In this document: positions 1 to 4,374 of the stretch, piece after piece | Layout of the letters: every line of letters starts with the position of its first letter | How positions within the stretch are numbered: the first letter of the stretch is position 1 | Source of the DNA: an uncultured bacterium | GTDB taxonomy: Bacteria; Patescibacteriota; Saccharimonadia; Saccharimonadales; Saccharimonadaceae | Assembly: GCA_903861015.1 (NCBI GenBank) | Contig: CAIOSL010000070.1 | Coordinates: 1 to 7,740, forward strand | Length of the DNA stretch: 7,740 bases | Reading direction: 5' to 3' | The notes under the pieces: model-generated | The model's database searches: none | Seen by the model: only the letters and a program-made list of their open reading frames with translations | Told to the model about the DNA's origin: nothing | Made by a program: the position numbers and the translations under genes

Positions 1-4
1 ACGT

Positions 5-214
5 ATGGATCAATCATCTAAGTTACAAATTGCGGCAGTGGAGCTGATTTCGAAGTACTTCGGACAGAATACTGCCAAGGTATACGCCAAGTTCTTTGTC
101 GATGAGTCGAATGACGCTATATTAACCTCAATTAATTCGATTTTGAGTGACTATATCGGCAAAGTTAAAGCCGATGAGGAAATTAAAAAGATGATGGAGA
201 GCATATCCATATGA
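5..214 (+). CDS. 69-aa small protein, cassette copy 1 (unknown function)
   Basis: I do not recognise this family. The product is a short, charged, probably helical soluble protein with no signal peptide or membrane segment. It is nearly collinear with the small proteins at 1034-1243 and 2081-2290, about 70% and 77% identical by hand count. Blocks unchanged in all three copies are residues 14-24 (LISKYFGQNTA), K29-F30-F31, D33-E34, residues 44-53 (NSILSDYIGK) and E58-K62. A C-terminal helix rich in Lys/Glu follows the second block. The ATG start is supported because all copies begin at the same point; only four bases upstream are visible, so its promoter lies outside the window. The stop TGA overlaps the ATG of the membrane-protein gene, which suggests coupled translation and a shared role, perhaps as a cytoplasmic partner of that protein (inference). 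Confidence 0.85.
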   Translation: MDQSSKLQIAAVELISKYFGQNTAKVYAKFFVDESNDAILTSINSILSDYIGKVKADEEIKKMMESISI

Positions 215-1020
215 AGATCCGACCGATTATCTTTGTATCGATTTTCGCAGCTGTTTCAGCTGTTTATTTTTTGAGTCCAGAGGCACACTCAGACTTTAAC
301 ATAACACTGTATCAGACATTCCCGGTCATAGCCGCGCTAATTGCACTATACACCTCCAGAATATACGGATTAAAGAGTGCTAATGGACGGGCGTTAATTC
401 TAATAACCGCTGGACTAGTCTTCTGGGCGATCGCCGAAACCATCACGTATATCTACTTCCTAAATGGCCAAGACCCCTTTCCTTCGATAGCCGATGCTTT
501 CTTCCTGTTCGCCTACCCTCTTTTTGGCGCTGGTATCTACCAGGGCTATGTCACAGCGGGCATTAAATTAAAACAAGTTAACAAGTCACTCTTAACTGTG
601 GTTATATCTGCCTCCCTCATCTTAACAATTTTGGTAGGATATTTTGGAGTATACCAAGCTTATGATCCAAGCGTAGATACAACAGCAAATGTAGTAAACG
701 TAATTTATGGGTTGTCGGATTTGGTTCTGGTTATCACTTCGATGTTCACAATTTTAGTAGCTAGAGAATACGGTGACGGCAAACTTGCATCGTTCTGGAA
801 AACTATGGCCGCAGGCTTCTTACTGTTTTTGATAGCAGATATATTATTTGCGATGTATGGCGAGCTGTACTGGGACGGGGTAAAGCCATATGCTTGTATA
901 GACCTAATCTGGCTAGCAGGATTCCTGACGCTGGCTTACGGAATGCTAGAAAACTATATTCACGTTTCATCAATTCAGAAACAGATCAAGCTGAAACTTC
1001 AACAACGTAAAAAAGGCTGA
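211..1020 (+). CDS. Eight-TM membrane protein, cassette copy 1 (stand-alone sensor-like domain)
   Basis: This 269-aa integral membrane protein has about eight hydrophobic segments, roughly residues 5-22, 33-49, 61-84, 95-112, 127-147, 159-182, 192-212 and 220-240. Lys/Arg-rich loops after segments 2, 4 and 6 and a basic C-terminus ending LQQRKKG place both ends in the cytoplasm by the positive-inside rule. The stretch at residues 89-104 (PFPSIADAFFLFAYPL) and the later pattern IADILFAMY...DLIWLAGF resemble, from memory, the N-terminal multi-TM sensory regions of some GGDEF/EAL proteins and histidine kinases. No cytoplasmic output domain is present. The ATG overlaps the previous stop (ATGA), and a GGAGAG at 196-201 is a plausible Shine-Dalgarno. 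A small-molecule or membrane-state sensor acting with the 69-aa protein is possible but unproven. Confidence 0.85.
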   Translation: MKIRPIIFVSIFAAVSAVYFLSPEAHSDFNITLYQTFPVIAALIALYTSRIYGLKSANGRALILITAGLVFWAIAETITYIYFLNGQDPFPSIADAFFLFAYPLFGAGIYQGYVTAGIKLKQVNKSLLTVVISASLILTILVGYFGVYQAYDPSVDTTANVVNVIYGLSDLVLVITSMFTILVAREYGDGKLASFWKTMAAGFLLFLIADILFAMYGELYWDGVKPYACIDLIWLAGFLTLAYGMLENYIHVSSIQKQIKLKLQQRKKG

Positions 1021-1033
1021 TTCGGTATAATAT

Positions 1034-1243
1034 ATGAGTAAAGCACCTAAATTAAAAGAAGCCGCAGTAGACCTGATCTCGAAGTATTTCGGGCAGAATA
1101 CTGCCAGCGTATACGATAAGTTTTTTACTGACGAGCCAGATAGCACTATCGTAACTTCTATCAACTCAATTCTAAGTGATTATATTGGTAAAGAAAAAGC
1201 TGATGAGGAAATTAAAAAATTAACAGAAAGTTTAGCTTTATGA
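1034..1243 (+). CDS. 69-aa small protein, cassette copy 2 (unknown function)
   Basis: This is the second copy of the 69-aa family and the most diverged of the three, about 70-74% identical by hand count. Differences cluster in the first nine residues and at single surface-type positions (for example T32, P35, E54), while the central LISKYFGQNTA and NSILSDYIGK blocks are unchanged. It starts 13 bases after the stop of the preceding membrane-protein gene. No Shine-Dalgarno is visible; a TATAAT at 1026-1031 lies only two bases before the ATG, too close to serve this start as a normal -10 element. Co-transcription with copy 1 is therefore likelier. The stop overlaps the next ATG by four bases. 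Function unknown. Confidence 0.85.
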   Translation: MSKAPKLKEAAVDLISKYFGQNTASVYDKFFTDEPDSTIVTSINSILSDYIGKEKADEEIKKLTESLAL

Positions 1244-2055
1244 ACATTCGAAAAATTATATTTCTAGCGATTTTTTTGGCAGTTTCAGTCGTATATATCT
1301 TAAGCACAACCGACCAGGTGTTTATGCTTTCGACCCTGCATCTGATCTTCCCAGTGGGAGCTGCCTTGATCGCGGCATACACCTCAAGAATATATGGCTT
1401 CAAAAGCGCCAATAACGGACGCGTGCAGCTTATAATCGCCGCCGGATTAGTGTCGTGGGGTATAGCCGAAGTTGTCGGCTATGTACTAGATAATTTCCTG
1501 GATGTAGCCAACCTCATCCCTAGGGTAGATAGCTTTTTCTTCCTGATAGCCTACCCTATCTTGGGCATGGGCGTCTACCGAGGGTACGTTACGGCGGGTA
1601 TCAAACTAAAGTTAGTTAAAAAATCACTCTTAATGATGGTTCTGTCGGCATCTGCCCTCCTAACAATCGCCGTAGCGTATTTTGGAGTATATAAAGCCTA
1701 CGATCCAACCGCCGATATCTTAACGAATGTCGTTAATTTGGGCTATGGGTTGGGTGATTTGATTCTGGTTGTTGGTTCACTATTCGCAATCGTAGTAGCC
1801 CATGAATATGGCGACGGCAAATTAGCATCGTTTTGGAAAACTATGGCCGCAGGCTTCTTTACATTTTTGATCGGCGATACGCTGTTCTTTACGATGTATG
1901 GAGCCCTGGTGATGGAAGGCGTAAAGCCATATCTATACGTTAACTTGATCTGGGCAGCAGCCTATATGCTTCTGGCTTACGCCGTCCTAGAGAATTATAT
2001 ACATATTTTGTCAGTTCAAAAGAATATTAAATTGCAGCTTCAACAACGCAAATGA
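1240..2055 (+). CDS. Eight-TM membrane protein, cassette copy 2
   Basis: This 271-aa protein is homologous along its whole length to those at 211-1020 and 2287-3093, with the same eight hydrophobic segments and the same basic C-terminus (LQLQQRK). Shared landmarks are SRIYGFKSAN at residues 49-58, W73 and E77 in segment 3, D97 followed by FFFLIAYP at the start of segment 4, YFGVYKAYDP, and GKLASFWKTMAAGF before segment 7. It carries one extra Asn after SAN. The proline-rich lead into segment 4 is altered (LIPRVDS in place of PFPSIAD), and the D before LIW near the C-terminus is N here. These changes suggest the copy has diverged in specificity or lost part of the function. The start ATG overlaps the 69-aa gene stop; no clear Shine-Dalgarno is seen, so re-initiation or coupling is likely. 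Confidence 0.85.
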   Translation: MNIRKIIFLAIFLAVSVVYILSTTDQVFMLSTLHLIFPVGAALIAAYTSRIYGFKSANNGRVQLIIAAGLVSWGIAEVVGYVLDNFLDVANLIPRVDSFFFLIAYPILGMGVYRGYVTAGIKLKLVKKSLLMMVLSASALLTIAVAYFGVYKAYDPTADILTNVVNLGYGLGDLILVVGSLFAIVVAHEYGDGKLASFWKTMAAGFFTFLIGDTLFFTMYGALVMEGVKPYLYVNLIWAAAYMLLAYAVLENYIHILSVQKNIKLQLQQRK

Positions 2056-2080
2056 TTATATAGATCGCTAGATATAAAAC

Positions 2081-2290
2081 ATGAACGAATCATCTAAACT
2101 ACAACAAGCAGCGGTCGAACTAATTTCGAAATACTTTGGACAGAATACCGCCAAGGTATACGACAAGTTTTTTGTCGACGAATCAGACAGCGCTATTGTG
2201 GTTTCTGTTAATTCAATTTTGAGTGACTATATTGGCAAAACAAAAGCCGAAGAAGAAATAAAGAAGATGACGGAAGGTTTAACTTTGTGA
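2081..2290 (+). CDS. 69-aa small protein, cassette copy 3 (unknown function)
   Basis: This is the third copy of the 69-aa family, closest to copy 1 (about 77% identical by hand count, mostly conservative changes such as I/V, D/E and L/V). The two invariant blocks LISKYFGQNTA and NSILSDYIGK are intact. It follows the copy-2 membrane gene after a 25-base A+T-rich gap that contains TAGATATAAAAC directly before the ATG. A TATA-like hexamer is present, but no convincing -35 or Shine-Dalgarno, so a separate promoter is only a possibility. The stop TGA overlaps the GTG start of the next gene as GTGA. Function unknown; soluble, no signal peptide. Confidence 0.85.
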   Translation: MNESSKLQQAAVELISKYFGQNTAKVYDKFFVDESDSAIVVSVNSILSDYIGKTKAEEEIKKMTEGLTL

Positions 2291-3093
2291 TTATCCGAAG
2301 ATATATATTCTTGGTGATCCTTCTGGTTACTTCGATTGCATATTTTTTGAGCCCAAGTGACCGGGCGCTTCCGATCCAGACTTTGTATCAGGTTATCTCT
2401 ATTGGAGCCGCCTTGGTCGCTCTGTACGCCTCAAGAATATATGGCTTCAAAAGCGCTAATGGCCGAGCAATAATTCTGATAGCCGCTGGGTTAGTAGTTT
2501 GGGCGATAGCCGAGATTGTATGGTATGTACTGCAAAGCTTCATGGGCAACAATGACTTTCCTACTGTGACCGATATATTCTTCCTGTTAGCCTACCCTAT
2601 TTGGGGATTTGGCATATACCAGGGTTTTACTACGGCCGAAGTCAAATTAGTAAGGGTTAGGAAATCATTATTGACCTTAGTTTTCTCAGCATCAATTATC
2701 TTGACGATTTTAGTAAGCTATTTTGGGATATACCAAGCTTACGATCCGAATGCAGACTTATTGGCTAATATAGTAGCAATATTTTATGGTCTGGGTGACC
2801 TAGTTTTGATAATTCTGTCATTACTCACTATCCTAGTGGCAAGTGAATATAGGGGCGGCAAGCTAGCATCATTCTGGAAAACAATGGCCGCCGGCTTCTT
2901 TGTGTTCTTGGTGGCCGATATACTCTTTGCAATGTACAGAGATCAATTTATGGCAGATATAAAGCCCTACGCATATATAGATCTAATGTGGCTATCGGGT
3001 TATCTATTGATCGCTTACGCAATGCTAGAGAATTATGCCCATGTCTACTTGGTTCAAAAACAGATTAGACTAAAGCTTCAACAACGCAGGTAA
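2287..3093 (+). CDS. Eight-TM membrane protein, cassette copy 3
   Basis: This 268-aa member of the same membrane family begins with GTG, unlike the ATG of its paralogues. The start is fixed by alignment of the N-terminus (IIRRYIFLVI against KIRPIIFVSI) and by the 4-base overlap with the upstream stop. A GGAAGG at 2272-2277 is a reasonable Shine-Dalgarno. Topology is eight segments with both ends cytoplasmic, judged from basic residues at the N-terminus, in the loops after segments 2, 4 and 6, and in the tail (KLQQRR). Acidic residues lie in or next to membrane segments: E76, D96 before FFLLAYP, D in GLGDL, D in VADILF and D in YIDLMW. Such residues fit ligand or proton/cation sensing or helix packing. 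No output domain. It is the last gene of the array; a hairpin lies about 40 bases downstream. Confidence 0.85.
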   Translation: MIIRRYIFLVILLVTSIAYFLSPSDRALPIQTLYQVISIGAALVALYASRIYGFKSANGRAIILIAAGLVVWAIAEIVWYVLQSFMGNNDFPTVTDIFFLLAYPIWGFGIYQGFTTAEVKLVRVRKSLLTLVFSASIILTILVSYFGIYQAYDPNADLLANIVAIFYGLGDLVLIILSLLTILVASEYRGGKLASFWKTMAAGFFVFLVADILFAMYRDQFMADIKPYAYIDLMWLSGYLLIAYAMLENYAHVYLVQKQIRLKLQQRR

Positions 3094-3140
3094 TTGGTGT
3101 TAGTGCAGAGGTAGAGAGTTAGAGATGAATTCAAACCAAT
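3094..3140 (+). other. tRNA-like remnant, inverted partial copy of tRNA-Gly
   Basis: Directly after the array, the + strand carries 3108-3124, which matches 16 of 17 bases of the variable-loop/T-arm region of the tRNA-Gly read on the opposite strand (3191-3207). After a diverged stretch comes ACCAATAAAG, identical to the tRNA-Gly 3' end plus its trailer. The part before it (GGTGTTAGTGCAGAGGTAGAGA) resembles a tRNA position 5-25 segment with a D-arm, and ATTGGT at 3093-3098 can pair with ACCAAT at 3135-3140 like an acceptor stem. There is no anticodon arm, so it cannot be a working tRNA. A decayed inverted duplication is the simplest reading. Confidence 0.45.
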
Positions 3141-3177
3141 AAAGAAGCCCCGGATAAACCGGGACTGCTTTATTGGT
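3135..3177. terminator. Hairpin between array and tRNA-Gly, probable bidirectional terminator
   Basis: ACCAATAAAG (3135-3144) pairs with CTTTATTGGT (3168-3177), and CCCGG (3149-3153) pairs with CCGGG (3159-3163) around a 5-base loop, with a small internal loop between the two stems. On either strand the GC stem is followed by a U-rich segment (CTTTATT), which could end both the rightward cassette transcript and the leftward tRNA-Gly transcript. The U-run is weak. The outer stem includes the tRNA CCA end. Confidence 0.6.
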
Positions 3178-3249
3178 GCGGGTGAAGAGACTCTAACTCT
3201 CGACCTCTTCCTTGGCAAGGAAGCGCTCTAACAACTGAGCTACACCCGC
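3174..3249 (-). tRNA. tRNA-Gly(GCC), CCA encoded, U19/A56 variant
   Basis: Read on the minus strand this folds as a complete 76-nt tRNA. It has a fully paired acceptor GCGGGTG/CACCCGC, D-stem GCTC/GAGC, anticodon stem CTTCC/GGAAG with loop TTGCCAA (anticodon GCC), variable loop AGGTC, T-stem GAGAG/CTCTT, discriminator A73 and encoded CCA. The D-loop is AGTTGTTA and the T-loop TTAGAGT, so position 19 is U in place of G and position 56 is A in place of C, replacing the usual G19-C56 tertiary pair by U-A. U8, A14, G15/C48, G18, U55 and A58 are normal. All stems pair and a good promoter lies upstream, so it should be functional. Confidence 0.95.
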
Positions 3250-3262
3250 GTACCTTCTAAGA

Positions 3263-3291
3263 ATTATAGGCAAGAACGCGCCAAATTGCAA
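3263..3291 (-). promoter_or_regulatory. Sigma70-type promoter of tRNA-Gly
   Basis: On the minus strand TTGCAA (3286-3291) and TATAAT (3263-3268) are 17 bases apart. The -10 is a perfect consensus, and its downstream edge is 13 bases before the mature tRNA 5' end, leaving a very short leader. It sits just downstream of the slipin-gene terminator. Confidence 0.75.
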
Positions 3292-3293
3292 GC

Positions 3294-3320
3294 AAAAACC
3301 TCGAGTTTTAACCCGAGGTT
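3294..3320 (-). terminator. Intrinsic terminator of the slipin gene
   Basis: On the minus strand AACCTCG (3314-3320) pairs with CGAGGTT (3297-3303), and the stem runs into TTTTT (3294-3298). It lies 20 bases after the TAA of the SPFH gene and directly before the tRNA-Gly promoter, insulating the two units. Confidence 0.75.
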
Positions 3321-3340
3321 GCTATATTCTTCGTTTTATC

Positions 3341-4102
3341 TTACATTTCTTTTTGCATGAACTTTTTTACACTATCAACAGTGTCCATAAACTGGCTTGG
3401 GAAGATAATTGTGCTGTTTTTCTCGACCGCTATCTCGGATAACACTTGCAAGTTACGAAGTTGCAAGGCAATTGGATGAGCGGCAATCGTATCGGCGGCC
3501 TCGCCTAATTTGGCGGCGCTTAAAGCTTCGCCTTCGGCGGCAATAATCTTGGCTCGCTTTTCACGCTCGGCTTCGGCCTCTTTGGCCATCGCCCGCTGCA
3601 TTGAATCTGGCAACTGAATATCCTTTAGCTCAACGTTACTAACATAAATTCCCCATTTTTCAGTTGCCGTGTCCAAGATCGCCTTGACCTTATCGTTCAA
3701 AGTAACCGTCTCGCTTAATACATGGTCTAGCGAGGTCTGGCCAACAACATTACGGACAGTTGTTTGCGCAATTTGATACGTAGCCGAAACGACATTCTCA
3801 ATCTCGACGATCGACTTGATCGGATCGACGATCTGGTAATACGCCACTGCCGCTACGTCTATCGATACGTTGTCTTTGGTGATGATTTTTTGGGTTTCGA
3901 TTGGCAGCGTTACTGTCCGCATAGCCACCTTGCGCATTTGGTCAACAATCGGAATAATCAGGCGCAGACCAGGTTCTTTGACATCCTTTATTACCCTACC
4001 CAGACGAAAAACAACCCCACGCTCGTACTGATTAACGATACGAATACCGTACGCTATTGCGATGATTAAAATTGTGCCTACAAGACTCAAGAACACTTCC
4101 AT
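3341..4102 (-). CDS. Stomatin/slipin-type SPFH (Band 7) membrane protein
   Basis: This 253-aa protein belongs to the SPFH/Band 7 superfamily, whose bacterial slipins form oligomeric membrane scaffolds that affect membrane order and local proteolysis. Residues 2-20 form one N-terminal membrane anchor. The SPFH domain follows, with [13 protein letters not shown] at 24-36, then [27 protein letters not shown] and [19 protein letters not shown] charged helix rich in Ala/Glu/Lys ([20 protein letters not shown]) is the usual coiled-coil oligomerisation segment, and STIIFPSQF ends the protein as in other slipins. The chosen ATG at 4102 has AAAGGAGG four bases upstream; an in-frame ATG 54 bases earlier is rejected. 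Slipins often pair with an NfeD-type protein, but none is adjacent: the gene is monocistronic between two tRNAs. Family call is firm; physiological role unknown. Confidence 0.93.
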   Translation of the reverse strand: MEVFLSLVGTILIIAIAYGIRIVNQYERGVVFRLGRVIKDVKEPGLRLIIPIVDQMRKVAMRTVTLPIETQKIITKDNVSIDVAAVAYYQIVDPIKSIVEIENVVSATYQIAQTTVRNVVGQTSLDHVLSETVTLNDKVKAILDTATEKWGIYVSNVELKDIQLPDSMQRAMAKEAEAEREKRAKIIAAEGEALSAAKLGEAADTIAAHPIALQLRNLQVLSEIAVEKNSTIIFPSQFMDTVDSVKKFMQKEM

Positions 4103-4106
4103 AATT

Positions 4107-4114
4107 CCTCCTTT
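4107..4114 (-). promoter_or_regulatory. Strong Shine-Dalgarno deciding the slipin start
   Basis: AAAGGAGG on the minus strand ends four bases before ATG 4102 and would lie inside the longer alternative ORF. It fixes the start at 4102. It is the only near-perfect Shine-Dalgarno in the window; ddl and rarA have none. Confidence 0.85.
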
Positions 4115-4127
4115 GGTTACTGACCTA

Positions 4128-4156
4128 ATTGTAGATCTGGGGTGGTAATCGCGCAA
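4128..4156 (-). promoter_or_regulatory. Probable promoter of the slipin gene
   Basis: On the minus strand TTGCGC (4151-4156) and TACAAT (4128-4133) are 17 bases apart; the -10 matches five of six consensus positions and the -35 three. Initiation about seven bases downstream would give a roughly 20-base leader holding the Shine-Dalgarno. The -35 lies inside an inverted repeat (4144-4174). Confidence 0.6.
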
Positions 4157-4174
4157 TAGCGCCTGATTATTACC
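4144..4174. repeat. Inverted repeat over the slipin -35 element
   Basis: GGTAAT (4144-4149) mirrors ATTACC (4169-4174), and inside them GCGC (4151-4154) mirrors GCGC (4159-4162) around AATA. The spacing is imperfect: one base on one side and six on the other separate the two stems. It overlaps the -35 and lies upstream of the transcript, so a protein-binding operator is more likely than an RNA hairpin. No cognate regulator is visible. Confidence 0.4.
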
Positions 4175-4175
4175 A

Positions 4176-4213
4176 AATAAAATACCCGATCACAGCGGAT
4201 CGGGAATTTTATT
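4176..4213. terminator. Terminator hairpin of tRNA-Phe
   Basis: CCCGATC (4185-4191) pairs with GATCGGG (4198-4204) around ACAGCG, extended by AATAAAA (4176-4182) with TTTTATT (4207-4213). On the minus strand the GC stem is followed by TATTTTATTT, a good U-rich tail, so it should end the tRNA-Phe transcript before the slipin promoter. The extended stem starts at the base next to the mature tRNA, and with one bulged T the CCA itself can pair. Confidence 0.8.
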
Positions 4214-4287
4214 GGTGGCTCCTCCCAGGGTCGAACTGGGGACACAAGGCTCTTCAGGCCTCTGCTCTACCACTGAGCTAAAGAGCC
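4213..4287 (-). tRNA. tRNA-Phe(GAA), CCA encoded
   Basis: On the minus strand this forms a complete 75-nt tRNA. It has acceptor GGCTCTT/AGGAGCC (one T-G pair), D-stem GCTC/GAGC with loop AGTGGTA, anticodon stem GAGGC/GCCTT with loop CTGAAGA (anticodon GAA), variable loop GTGTC, T-stem CCCAG/CTGGG with the canonical loop TTCGACC, discriminator A73 and encoded CCA. It keeps G18-G19 and C56, so the elbow is normal, unlike the nearby tRNA-Gly. A promoter lies upstream and a strong hairpin is flush with its 3' end. Confidence 0.96.
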
Positions 4288-4321
4288 ACAACGGATAGAC
4301 TAGTAAACTAGTTCTTTGTAT

Positions 4322-4350
4322 ATTCTACTAAAGTAATGACGTTTAGACAA
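4322..4350 (-). promoter_or_regulatory. Probable promoter of tRNA-Phe
   Basis: On the minus strand TTGTCT (4345-4350) and TAGAAT (4322-4327) are 17 bases apart, each close to the sigma70 consensus. The leader before the tRNA holds the self-complementary stretch ACTAGTAAACTAGT (4299-4312 approximately), which can form a small hairpin. No terminator separates this promoter from the upstream ddl stop, so read-through from ddl is also possible. Confidence 0.6.
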
Positions 4351-4374
4351 GCCGGTTCTCGATAGGACTGGTAA

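Larger units (their letters stand above)
5..3093 (+). repeat. Tandem array of three diverged two-gene cassettes
   Basis: Three head-to-tail units begin at 5, 1034 and 2081, so the spacing is 1029 and 1047 bases. Each unit encodes a 69-aa protein overlapping a 268-271-aa eight-TM protein by four bases. Protein conservation is high, and some nucleotide stretches are still nearly identical: the DNA encoding SFWKTMAAGF differs at very few positions between units. Third-position differences are common elsewhere, so this is an old duplication kept under selection and not a recent or assembly-generated repeat. Whether a fourth unit lies to the left cannot be seen. Confidence 0.9.

Noticed and set aside
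1018..1020. UGA read as glycine (Gracilibacteria/SR1 code)
   Set aside because: All three 69-aa genes end at TGA at the same alignment position, and no in-frame TGA interrupts ddl, rarA, the slipin or the GH94 gene.
1026..1031. TATAAT as a promoter for the second 69-aa gene
   Set aside because: It ends only two bases before the ATG, so transcription would begin inside the gene, and no -35 is visible at 16-18 bases. Co-transcription from upstream is simpler.
5..3093. Array as a CRISPR, transposon or assembly duplication
   Set aside because: The repeated units are about 1 kb, coding, and diverged at many third positions, with no terminal repeats or transposase. An assembly error would give identical copies.
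3108..3207. tRNA 3'-end duplication as attL/attR of an integrated element
   Set aside because: Integration gives direct repeats flanking an element with an integrase. Here the copies are inverted, less than 100 bases apart, and no integrase is present.
3764..4069. Open frames opposite the slipin, ddl, rarA and GH94 genes (for example 3764-4069, 4764-5228, 6256-6477)
   Set aside because: They lie wholly inside well-supported genes on the other strand, have no ribosome site, and encode low-complexity or Arg/His/Pro-rich sequences without family resemblance.
4103..4156. Upstream extension of the slipin gene to the ATG at 4156
   Set aside because: The extra 18 residues are not SPFH-like, overlap the predicted promoter, and the strong Shine-Dalgarno AAAGGAGG directly precedes the ATG at 4102, where the membrane anchor begins.
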